Positions 27,121 through 37,200 of a stretch of DNA of 64,000 bases are shown one piece after another; within the stretch, counting starts at the first letter, position 1; each line of letters starts with the position of its first letter. The stretch is from Rhizobium sp. BK399 (GTDB taxonomy: Bacteria; Pseudomonadota; Alphaproteobacteria; Rhizobiales; Rhizobiaceae). The notes beneath the pieces were generated by a model that did no database searches, was not told where the DNA came from, and worked only from the letters and a program-made list of their open reading frames with translations. The translations under genes and the position numbers were made by a program. Location of the stretch: the NCBI RefSeq assembly GCF_014194695.1, contig NZ_JACIAH010000009.1:1-64000 (forward strand), in the 5' to 3' direction.

Positions 27121-27993
27121 ATGAAAATTCACAATGTCACCGGCGGTGGAGGCGTACGTCTGCAGGTTCGCGAGTGGGGAAACCAAGATGCGCCATCCAT
27201 CTTTTTCATCCATGGGTGGTCGCAAAACCATCTGTGTTGGAAAAAACAATATGAAAGCGTGCTTGCCAACGATTGTCGCCTCGTCGCTCTGGACCTGCGC
27301 GGCCACGGCATGTCGGACGCCCCGCTGGGAGACGGAAATTATACCGACCCTCAGCTTTGGGCCGACGATGTCGCCGCTGTCATCAAGCAAGTTGATCTGG
27401 GATGTCCGATCCTTGTCGGCTGGTCCTACGCCGGCTTCATCATCTGCGACTATCTCCGCCTTCATGGCACCGCTCATGTTGCGGGCATCAACTTTGTGGG
27501 CGCAGCAGTCACGCTGAACAAATCAGCCTTCGGCACTTTGATCGGTCCCGGTTTCCTGGACCATGTCATCGGCGCGACTGACGACGATCTTCCGACCAAC
27601 ATAGAAGCAATTCGCAATTTTGTTCGCGGGTGCACTTATTCGCAGCTGCCAGCCGAGGTATTTGAGATGGCAATTTCCTGGAATATGGTCGTCCCCGCGA
27701 AGGTCCGCGCTGCCCTTCTGTCCCGTCAGATCGATTCTGACGACGTGCTGGCCAGGATCGATGTGCCGGTCCTTGTGACCCAAGGTGAACAGGACACGGT
27801 GATCCTCCCGGCGATGGGGCGGCACCTTCTGAGCATGTGCCCTGCAGCCATTGCATCGTGGTATCCGATGACGGGCCACGCGCCCTTTATGGAAAACCCG
27901 GCCAGATTCAACAGCGAGCTTTCTCATTTCGCGCGTGACGCTCAATCCCCTTCGGCCGCAGCAGCAAGAGGCGGGATCAGCCTCGGGCGATAA
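27121..27993 (+). CDS. Alpha/beta-fold hydrolase
   Basis: 290 residues from ATG 27121, chosen for GGAGGTAGGACA just upstream; the frame is open further back without a signal. The oxyanion HG (FFIHGWSQ), the elbow GWSYAG with Ser102, an acid in TQGEQDTVI, and the base in MTGHAPFMENP form a complete triad. DLRGHGMSD is typical of the epoxide-hydrolase/haloperoxidase-like branch. Substrate unknown; a small ester, lactone or similar is likely. It follows the SARP-hydrolase regulator by 146 bases on the same strand. Confidence 0.85.
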   Translation: MKIHNVTGGGGVRLQVREWGNQDAPSIFFIHGWSQNHLCWKKQYESVLANDCRLVALDLRGHGMSDAPLGDGNYTDPQLWADDVAAVIKQVDLGCPILVGWSYAGFIICDYLRLHGTAHVAGINFVGAAVTLNKSAFGTLIGPGFLDHVIGATDDDLPTNIEAIRNFVRGCTYSQLPAEVFEMAISWNMVVPAKVRAALLSRQIDSDDVLARIDVPVLVTQGEQDTVILPAMGRHLLSMCPAAIASWYPMTGHAPFMENPARFNSELSHFARDAQSPSAAAARGGISLGR

Positions 27994-28093
27994 CACGACC
28001 ATACCCGCCATCGCAGCAGCCCTCAACGAGGATTTCCCGCGGGTCTCGACTTTGAAGGTTTGCGCGAACGTCAGGGAACCGTCTTCGTCAGCC

Positions 28094-29410
28094 TTAGTGC
28101 TCACGAATAGCACGCCGCAGCCGATCGGAAAGTGGCTCCCATAGATAGTCGAGGAAAGTCCGTTTGGACGTCGTGATGAAAGCTTCGACCGGCATCCCCG
28201 GAACAACTTGTGTACCAGTTAGTCGATCGAGTTCACCGGGGGGCAAATGAACACGGACGGGGTAGTACGAGATCCGCGTTGGCGTGTCCTCGACCAGATC
28301 TGCCCCGATCATTTCCACCTTTCCCTCGAGATCCGGTGTAGTGGAACGATTAAGGCCGCTGATCCTGACATATGTCTTGTCGCCAACATGGATCGAATCG
28401 ACTTCCTGAGGCGAGATTCTCAGTTCGACGTTTAGCTCGGCCATTTCGGGCACGATCATCATGAGCACTTCGCCAGCACCAACAACGCCGCCGACGGTGT
28501 GGACGGAAAGCTCGTGCACGACGCCGGCCAAAGGCGACCGGACGCTAACGCGCGTCAAGGCATCCTTCGCTTCAATTTGCTTTTCGCTGAGCTCATTGAT
28601 CTTGCTCTCGGTCTCCGCAAGGTCCTTGCCCGCCTCGGCAACAGCAATCTGGTCCAGATTCAGCATCTGGAGTTTTGTTTCGGCAATCTTCGCCCGGATC
28701 TCTGCGGTGGACGCTTGAAGTTGGCCGATCTCACCATCGAGTTGCGCCATGTTCCTCTCAAGGATCTTTACCTGGCTAACCAGAACAAGTTGCCTGTCTA
28801 GGAGACTGCGAAGGCTGCGAAGTTCCGTATCGAGCAATTGATGTTCGTGCCGTTTCGCACTCTCCTGGAGGGCAAGACCATCGATCTGATTCATCAGCTG
28901 CGTCACCCGCTCGGTTAGCTGCTGCTTCTGACCCTGCCGTGCCTTCAGGCGCGCATCGAGAAGTTCCTGCTCTCGATTGAAGAGGATACGCGCCGACATG
29001 GGGTCAGAATATTTGACGAAATAGCTCGGAAGCTCGAAATTGAGTGCGCCGTCGCGTTCGGCTCCGAGTCTGGCTGCGCTCATCTGAAGCTCCGCGAGCT
29101 GATGCTCGACGATTTGGAGTTCGGACCGCGCATTGGTATCATCCAGACGGAGAAGTGCCTGTCCTCCCGCTACTCGCTGTCCCTCGTGGACAAGAATCTG
29201 TGAAACCACTCCACCCGCCTTGTGTTGGATTTTCTTGATGTTGCCTTCGACCTCGAAATGTCCTGACGCAACAACCGCGCTGGAGAGCGGTGCAATGGCT
29301 GCCCAAATACCAAAGGTGGACGCGAAGGCGGCAATCAACATTGTGCCTGCCCGCCTGTAGCGGCGAAGCGAATGAGAATGGTCAGAATACCAGGAGGTCG
29401 AGCTATACAT
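28094..29410 (-). CDS. prsE: Type I secretion membrane-fusion protein (HlyD/PrsE family)
   Basis: 438 residues from ATG 29410, which overlaps the stop of the ABC gene (CATGTATAG). One membrane helix near residues 20-45 (GTMLIAAFASTFGIWAAIAP) is followed by a lipoyl/barrel half-motif (GHFEVEGNIKKIQHKAGGVV), long coiled coils, and the second half with VRSPLAGVVHELSVHTVGGV. The C-terminus has the HlyD signature region PGMPVEAFITTSKRTFLDYL. It links the inner-membrane exporter to an outer-membrane TolC protein encoded elsewhere. Confidence 0.92.
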   Translation of the reverse strand: MYSSTSWYSDHSHSLRRYRRAGTMLIAAFASTFGIWAAIAPLSSAVVASGHFEVEGNIKKIQHKAGGVVSQILVHEGQRVAGGQALLRLDDTNARSELQIVEHQLAELQMSAARLGAERDGALNFELPSYFVKYSDPMSARILFNREQELLDARLKARQGQKQQLTERVTQLMNQIDGLALQESAKRHEHQLLDTELRSLRSLLDRQLVLVSQVKILERNMAQLDGEIGQLQASTAEIRAKIAETKLQMLNLDQIAVAEAGKDLAETESKINELSEKQIEAKDALTRVSVRSPLAGVVHELSVHTVGGVVGAGEVLMMIVPEMAELNVELRISPQEVDSIHVGDKTYVRISGLNRSTTPDLEGKVEMIGADLVEDTPTRISYYPVRVHLPPGELDRLTGTQVVPGMPVEAFITTSKRTFLDYLWEPLSDRLRRAIREH

Positions 29411-31190
29411 GGGTGGAGTTCCCACTGGCTTTCAGGGGGATCGCCGCATCGGAAGGCCTCGAAAGGACCGCCATCACATCATCCTTCGGTCCGAAGAGCT
29501 TGATGCTTTTTTCGTGAACAAACGCGACTTTGTCGACGGATGCCAGCCCGAGCGGTCGATGAGTAATCACGATCGCGATTCCGCCGCGGCTGCGCACGTC
29601 GCTGATCGCATTGCTTAGCGCCGCGTCGCCGGAGGCGTCAAGATTCGAGTTCGGCTCATCGAGAACGACAAGGAACGGATCGCCATAAAGCGCGCGGGCC
29701 AAACCAATCCTTTGACGCTGACCACCGGACAGAAACATGCCGCCGTCGCCGATCCTCGTTTCATAACCGTCCGGCATGCCGACAATGAGCTCATGGGCAC
29801 CCGCAGCCATCGCCGCCTTGATGATCCTTTCCGAGTTGCCATCAGCCTGGAAACGGGAAATCGCTTCCGCGATCGTGCTGTCAACAAGGGCGAGATCCTG
29901 GGGCAGATAGCCGACATGGCGACCAAGGCTGTCGCGGTTCCATTGGTTAAGGAGTGCACCGTCAAGCTTCACATTGCCCTTCATTGGCGACCAGACGCCG
30001 ACAAGGGTGCGTGCAAGCGACGACTTGCCGGAGCCGCTTGGGCCGATAATACCGAGGCCATCGCCTGCCCACAGCTCAAACGAAGCGTTCAGCAAGACCG
30101 GATCTGCGGCACCAGGCGCGGCAACGGCAAGCCCATCCACGGTCAGCTTCAGGCGAGGTGGCCTCAACTCAACCTGCTCACCTTCGACTGCAATCGACAG
30201 CGAGTTCTTGAGCCTTGTATAGGCTGCCCTCGCCGAAACGAACCCCTTCCAATGGGCTATTGCCGTTTCGATCGGTGCCAGCGCACGAGAGGTCATTATC
30301 GATGCGGCGATCATGGCGCCGCCGGATACCTCCTGGTGGACAGCCAGATAGGCTCCCAGTGCCAATATTGACGATTGAAGGATCGTGCGGAATATCTTCG
30401 CAAATGCACCCAGACTGGCCTGGACGTCACTTGCCTGCAAACTTGTATCGCGGAAATCGCGGCTCAGCTTTCTCCACCTGCTGGCCATCGCTTCATGCAT
30501 GCCCATTGCATCGACTGCCTCCGAGTGACGTCGCGCCGATTCCGCAAAGAGATGTTTCCGATTTCCCTGTAACGTGGCTTCATGCGTGGGGGCGCGAACT
30601 TGCACATCCGTTGCAACCGCGAGGAAGACAATGACGCTCCCGCCACCGACGGCGAGCCAACCGAGCCACGGATGCAATAGAAAACAGCCGATCACGAAAA
30701 GCGGCATGAAAGGAAGGTCGAAAAGTGCGGTCGGGCCCGGACTGCCAAGAAACGCGCGAACCTGATCGACATCACGAAGAGGCTGCATTGCTTCGTCCGG
30801 CTTTGCGCCCTTCAACGGCAAGAGGCTGGTGGCACGAAAGGCCAAGCTTGAAAGATCTTCATCGAATTGCGCGCCAATCCGGCTCAGCATTCGCAGTCGA
30901 AACGAGTCCAGCAATCCCTGAAGCAAAAATGCCACAAGCGCAATTGCAGACAGAACCAGCAGCGTCTCGACGCTGCGGCTCACCAAGACCCGATCATAGA
31001 CCTGAAGCATGTAGAAGGAGCCGGTCAGCGTCAAAACGCTGATCACAGCAGAAAAGAGCCCGACTGCTCTTAGATCTGACAGGCGGCGCTTGAGCGCAAT
31101 ACTCGCAGGTAGCGTGCTGGATAGTCTAGGGTCGAATAGGGCATGATTTGCATTTGCAGCGCGCAGCGGCTGATGCATGTGAAGCTCCAT
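29403..31190 (-). CDS. prsD: Type I secretion ABC transporter (permease-ATPase, PrsD family)
   Basis: 595 residues from ATG 31190; upstream codons of the open frame run into the hairpin and non-coding gap and are not used. Membrane helices lie at about 40-65, 75-98, 150-195 and 265-300, then comes the nucleotide-binding domain: Walker A GPSGSGKSS (383-391), signature LSGGQRQRIGLA, Walker B VVLDEPNSNLD, and ITHRPLGL. No C39 peptidase or C39-like domain precedes the helices, which fits export of RTX proteins with an uncleaved C-terminal signal. It lies between the RTX peroxidase gene and the adaptor gene on the same strand, so the peroxidase is its likely cargo. Confidence 0.93.
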   Translation of the reverse strand: MELHMHQPLRAANANHALFDPRLSSTLPASIALKRRLSDLRAVGLFSAVISVLTLTGSFYMLQVYDRVLVSRSVETLLVLSAIALVAFLLQGLLDSFRLRMLSRIGAQFDEDLSSLAFRATSLLPLKGAKPDEAMQPLRDVDQVRAFLGSPGPTALFDLPFMPLFVIGCFLLHPWLGWLAVGGGSVIVFLAVATDVQVRAPTHEATLQGNRKHLFAESARRHSEAVDAMGMHEAMASRWRKLSRDFRDTSLQASDVQASLGAFAKIFRTILQSSILALGAYLAVHQEVSGGAMIAASIMTSRALAPIETAIAHWKGFVSARAAYTRLKNSLSIAVEGEQVELRPPRLKLTVDGLAVAAPGAADPVLLNASFELWAGDGLGIIGPSGSGKSSLARTLVGVWSPMKGNVKLDGALLNQWNRDSLGRHVGYLPQDLALVDSTIAEAISRFQADGNSERIIKAAMAAGAHELIVGMPDGYETRIGDGGMFLSGGQRQRIGLARALYGDPFLVVLDEPNSNLDASGDAALSNAISDVRSRGGIAIVITHRPLGLASVDKVAFVHEKSIKLFGPKDDVMAVLSRPSDAAIPLKASGNSTHV

Positions 31191-31223
31191 CTCTCGCTCG
31201 GCGAAGCGCACGTTTGTCTCAGT

Positions 31224-31267
31224 GGGGCCGGCCAATTCCGGAGGGGGTCCAAGGGCTGGCCGGCCCC
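31224..31267 (-). terminator. Strong GC hairpin between the RTX peroxidase and exporter genes
   Basis: GGGGCCGGCC (31224-31233) pairs perfectly with GGCCGGCCCC (31258-31267) across a 24-base loop, six bases after the peroxidase stop. There is no T-run on the reverse strand. It could attenuate transcription or protect the peroxidase mRNA end, leaving exporter genes expressed at a lower level. Confidence 0.5.
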
Positions 31268-31272
31268 CTGCC

Positions 31273-34200
31273 TCAGACGACCAAGAAGTCGGCTGCCTGG
31301 AGCGTGAGGTTTGCTTCGAGGGTGGCAAAATGCACCGTTCCTCCGTTGGCGGTGCCGTCGCTGTCGTATGTCAGCCAACCGTTCGTGGTGTTGTAAATAA
31401 TTCTGTCGGAACTATCGTGGGCGGTACCCGTGGCCGAACTCCAGAAGGCTGCTGCGAGCAGATTTCCGTTGTTTCCAACCTGGCTGAATATGCCGTTTGC
31501 GTTATCCAGGACGATGCGATCGTGGTCCGCCGAATTGGCGGCGGTGCTGACAAAATTAGTGATCGTATCGACGCCCGCGCTGTTCAGGTTGGTGTTGAAG
31601 ACAAACTGGTCTGCACCCGCATCGCCCGCGAGGACATCGTTGCCGGAACCGCCGACAAGAGTGTCGTTGCCATTTCCGCCGTTCAGCGTATCGCCGCCGC
31701 CCCCGCCCGTAAGCGTATCGTTTCCGTCACCGCCATTCAGCGTATCGCCGGCGTTGCCCCCGGTAATGGCGTTGTTGAGGGCGTTGCCGTTACCGGTAAA
31801 CGATACATTGCCGGTGTAAACGAGATTCTCGACGTTGTCGGACAGGGTGAACGTGGGCAACGACGTGCGCACCGTATCTGTCCCCTGGTTTGCATTTTCA
31901 TGGATCATGTCACCTGCGTTGTCGACAATGTAAGTATCATTGCCAGCTCCACCGGTCAGTGAATCGGCACCTGCTCCACCGTCCAGCGTGTTATTTCCGG
32001 AGTTGCCGACGAGACTGTTCGCACCGCCGTTGCCGGTACCGTTGATATTGCTGCCGCCGGCCAGGGTCAGGTTTTCGAGGTTGTTTCCGAGCGTATAGCT
32101 CGTCGAACTAAGCACAAGGTCCGTTCCGCCGTTCGCCTGCTCGACGATGGTGTCAGTGCCCCCGAAAAATCCTCCATTGCTTGCGATCACGTAGGTGTCA
32201 TCACCGATGCCGCCAGTCAGTGTATCGCTGCCTGCTCCGCCATCGAGATAGTCGTTGCCATCGCCACCGTTAAGAGCGTCGTTGCCATCGCCGCCAAACA
32301 AACGATCGTCACCGGCTAGCCCGTTCAACACATCGTTCCCGCCAAGACCGAAGATGGCATCTCCGATCAGCAGACTGCCGGTGCCGCTCAGCGCGCTAGC
32401 CCCGGTGTTACTGGACGTGGTGCCAACGACGAGGTTCCATGTATTTGACTGCACCGACTCCGGATTTCCGAGTGCGTCCACGAAGGATGCCACGAGCCGG
32501 ATCAGCTTTCCAGATGTCTGGCTCTGACTGAGAACATGCTGGCTGGATTGCTGCCCGCTAGCGGTGCCGCTCTGCACCGTAGTCCAGGCGACACCGTCAG
32601 CGCTTGTTTGCCAGTTGTAGCCGCTATTTGGAATAGTGACGCTGCCTTGCGGATTTGCCAGAGTGATGTTGTCTGCGTCAAAAAGCGCACTCGTTGGTGT
32701 AAGGCGGGCCAGGCTCCCTTGGTCTCCGGCGTTGAACGACAGCGTTCCCGTGGGAATGTGGTTCGCCAATTGATCGACGGTGATTGTCCGATCTGCAAAT
32801 TGCACAATGTCGATCCCGACCAGAAGGTCCGTGCCATCCGGCGATCCGGGCCTGTTATCCTGTATCTTGTAAGCCAGAACAGTACCCTGGTTTGCCGACG
32901 TAAAGGTAACTGTAGTTACCGTGTAATCGGCTCTGTTGCCTGAAAAGATCACGGTATCCGATCCTGCGGCGGCGGGGTCGGAGCCGAGCACCATGTTCTT
33001 GAACTTCTCGGTCTTCAGCAAGTCCGTGTAGTGCGTGGCAAACATCTGAGTCCCAAGCGCAACGTTCCCGAGGAGACCGGCGGTGAGGACGTTTCCAACG
33101 GAATGCACGGCATTGCCAAGCGCGTCCAGACTGGTCGAATAGCCGCTGTAGGCGCCGATAAGAGTATCGAGACGGATGCTGTCGCCAATGATGACATCGT
33201 TGCCGCCGCTGCCGATGTTGCCTGTCGCGTCAGCAACAGTCGTATTGAAACGATCGGCACCTCCACCACCGATCAACCAGTTATCTCCGGCATCCCCGAT
33301 CAGTCTGTCGTTGAACCTCGATCCCACGATGCCTTCGATTTGACTGAGCAACTGGTTGAAGGGATTGAATGCGGTTCCTCCGTTGGCTGCGGTCAGACCC
33401 TGGTTGCGCAGGTCTGCCGGGACATCGAGCACGATGCTCACATCGCTGTAGGATGCCATGTCAAAGCCGTCGCCGCCAAGGGCCTCATCGGCATCGCCAA
33501 CCTGCGCGGCCTGTCCAATGCCACCCATGATAATGTCGTCGCCACCTTCGCCAAGCAACATGTCGGCGCCCGAGCCGCCCGAAAGGATGTCATCCCCAAG
33601 GCCGCCGCGTAGTTCGTCGGGGCCGTCACCACCATACATCTCGTCATTGCCGCCATCTCCGAATGCGAGGTCGGTGTCACCGCCGGCGTCGATGTAGTCG
33701 TCGCCGCTGCCGCCGTAGATCTCGTCGATGCCGGCTTCGCCATAGAGCTTGTCGTTGCCGCCGCCACCGATGACGACATCGAGCGCACCGGCACTGGTGC
33801 CGGCGTAAACAATATCGTCGCCAGTGCCTCCATCGAGGAAGTCCTCGATGTCGCCGCCATAGATTACGTCCTGACCATCGCCGCCGTAGAGATGGTCTGC
33901 GCCGGCTTTTCCGTCCAACACATCATCCCCCCGGTCGCCATAGACCGTATCGTCGCCATTGCCTGCGTCGATCCAGTCGTCATTGTCGGTGCCGGCAATC
34001 ACTTCGTGAGAATTGTATCCCGAGGCTGGTGTACCATCGGGGTTTTCGCCCATGTCCGGACGGAAATCGCGGATGAAAGTACGTGTGGTGCCGAGGTCGG
34101 AATTGGATTTGGTGATAAGACCACCATTGCCGACGATGCCGTTACCGAAGCCCGAGTATATACCGTAGCCCAGATTGGCTGCGCCGCCGACAACATCGAT

Positions 34201-37200
34201 CCCGTTTGGCGTCGCCGCGTAACTTGACAACAACGCGCCATAGGCGTGGGCGTTTTGGTGGTCCTGCGTAATCAGCTGGTGGTTCGCATCATATTTCAGG
34301 TCGCCCATGTTAGCGGCGACCGAATTGCCATTGATGTCAAGGATGAGCTCGCCTCTGACAGCCCGCAGTGCCGTGCCAGGCACGATCGTACGGGCGAGTT
34401 CGATATTGCTGTCTGCGTATCCCATGACGTCGCCGTTCAGGTGAATTGCGCCAGTCGTGCGTTCGATAATGTCCTTGAATTGTTCGGTGACGATGGCGTG
34501 CCCGAGATCGGTATCAATGTTCAAGGCTGTCTGGAGGCGGTAGATGTAGTAGAAGCGATCGCCATCCATCAGCCTTTCCATCTGATCTTCGAAAATCGCA
34601 TTGAACGTCGTCCCGAGCTGGCCGGTAAAGACGTGCAGTTCGGCCAGACCGCCAATCCAGAGGTCTATGCTGTTGAAGCCGTCAGCCCCGATCGGCGGTT
34701 GGTCACCCGGGTTGACCCCGGTATTGTTGAGAAACGCTATCGCATAGTTGACGGAAAAGCCCTGTGCTTCAGCCGAACCTTCGGCGATCGTGCCGTTCTC
34801 CAGGCCGACGATTGCTTCGGCCTTTGCCAGATCTCCGTCAAACGCGTAAGCCGCGATGAAATTCACCAGCGACTGCGGGTGCTGCATCTGCGACCCAAAT
34901 TCAGCCCAGCTTGTGTACGGGTTTAGCGCATCGACAATGAGATTGGTATGGTGCGGCGTCGCCGGATCAGCTGCGCGTTCCGCGACCAATGCGTCGTGAA
35001 GCTGCCGGCGCACCTCGTTAAGGGTTGGGATTCCGAGGTCCCGGCCGCGGGCGATGTTGATTGCAGCAAGGTCGAGCGGTTGTCCGAGCAATGACTGCTG
35101 CATCGCAGGCGTCAGAAACTCGTCCACCTCGTTCGATAGCTGCTGCGACATGCCCCGGACGATGTCGGTTGCGCCAACGGCAGCGAACTGCCCAGGGTTC
35201 AGGAAGGCGCCCGACAGGGCAAACTTGCTGACCAGACCATTGGGATCGATGGCGTCGATCGTCTCGCGCAGTTGCGAGTGGCCGAACCGGAAGGCTGCCT
35301 GCGCGTATTCAAGGGAGATATCGGCCTTGATATCGTTGTCGTAAGTCACGAACTCGGGCAGGTCCGGGGTAACGAGGCGTGCATATTGGTCGATTGCCAC
35401 ATGCTGATATTCCATTTCGTTGATCAGTTTCGTGGCTTCGAACATCTTGTCCGGATCCCATGAGATGGGACCGCCGGGTGAAACAAGATAGTTGCCGTTT
35501 GCGTCTGTGTAAGGACCATTCGGTCCATTGACGGCGATCTGGAAATTGTGGCGCGAGGCTGCATCCGTCTGGCCGAGGATTGCGTTCTCCAGGTTGACGA
35601 GCTGGACATTGTGGTTCTCGTGGAAGACATGATGCAGGGCCGTGAGGCCGAAATTCTCGTTGGCCCGACCGTCGCCTGCGATGTAGTGGTTTCCGACCGA
35701 CTGCATCAACGCTTCGCTGACTGCCGCATACTGCGCGGCGGTGACAGCTACGCCACCCACTGAATTGCGGATCGAAAAGTTCGAAAAGTCGATGAAGGAC
35801 ATGAGATTGGCGGCAGTTATGCCGCCGGCAACGATCGTCGCATTGCCGTAGTTGATGGCCGCGAGGTTCGGGTTCATGTCCAGTAGCAAGGCCTGGCCCG
35901 TGAAGACGTAGCCTCCCAGGGTGGCGCCATTCGTATCGATCACATGGCCGCTGGTATCGCGAGCGCGGTAGTTATTGATATCATCCCATGTCAGATCATC
36001 GCGGCCGGTTGCTAGCAAATGAGCACGCAGCTCAGCAAGCGTAGGTACGGTCCTCGTTGTCGTCCCAACCCCCAGTCCATCGGGACTGGCATCGTTGAAG
36101 ACATTACTGTTGTATGCCTGCGTCTGATGACCGTCGAAAAGCTCCGCGCCCGGGCGGTATTGCCCACTGTTGGGGTCCAACACCCATGCCCGCAGCAACA
36201 GTGTGATTTGCGTATCCGATCCATAGCTCTGGCTTTGGTCGATATATGGTGATGTGTGATTGGTGTAGGTCGGCAGGGCAGGCTTGGCAACCGGCCCAAA
36301 AACATCGGCATCCTGTCCCGTCCCTCCCAGAACGCCATCGGCACCCAGTGATTGGACGTCATCAGCGGTCCCCCAGATGTTGTCGGCGCCCGCTATAGAC
36401 ACCTGGCGGCCGTGTATATCCCGCAACGTGTAGTCATCCGGCGTCGCGCGCGAGATGGTAATTGTCGTGTTGCCGGGGTCCGTAGGATTGTTTGTCCCCG
36501 GTGCCCTGTAAAGGGGGTCGCCCGGATCCAGCGGGATAATGATCTTTGCGCCCTGCCCGCCCTTGTCGATGAAATCAAGGCCATGATCGAAAAATTGTCC
36601 GAACAGGGTGAATATGCCGCTCGTCGACGGGTCACCCGGCAGGGTATTGAGGTTGCGCACGATGTTCTCGGTATGAACTGAACCGTCCGCATAGGTGGAG
36701 GTGATGACGTCGGTCACGGTGCCTGGCGCATTTGCCTCGACCCTTTCAAGGGCGCCACCCTCATTGGACGAGCTGATCGTCTGCGCGATCATGCGCGGTG
36801 TATAGTCGACCACGCTCTTGTTTGGATCGGCGTACGCTGCCGGCGTTGCCAGCGTCGTAGCCGCATTTGGATCGCTGATTGTTGGATGTGTTGTGAGATA
36901 GCCATCATGTGTCGCATCTCCGGCCAGCGCCCGATTGGTCAATACCTGGTGCACATAATGGCTGTAGTCTGCCACCGTAAGGCGCGGGAAGGGGTTGTCG
37001 GTGGCGCCCCACGTCCAGCGGGTCAGATCCACAAGGTTGTTGAACAACCCGCTTGGTATACGGAAGCCGCTCGCTTCGCGCGCACCATCGTAAATTGACA
37101 GGCCGGTTATCGGATCGACGATGCCCAGCGGGTCAAAAGTTCCAAACAACCCCAGCTCGTGGACGACGCCAGCAGAGTCGTGATACCCATAAATCGGTCG

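Noticed and set aside
31600..33900. Short tandem repeats that might look like a CRISPR or satellite array
   Set aside because: They are imperfect in-frame copies of the nine-residue Gly/Asp RTX motif of the peroxidase gene. Spacing and variation follow codons.
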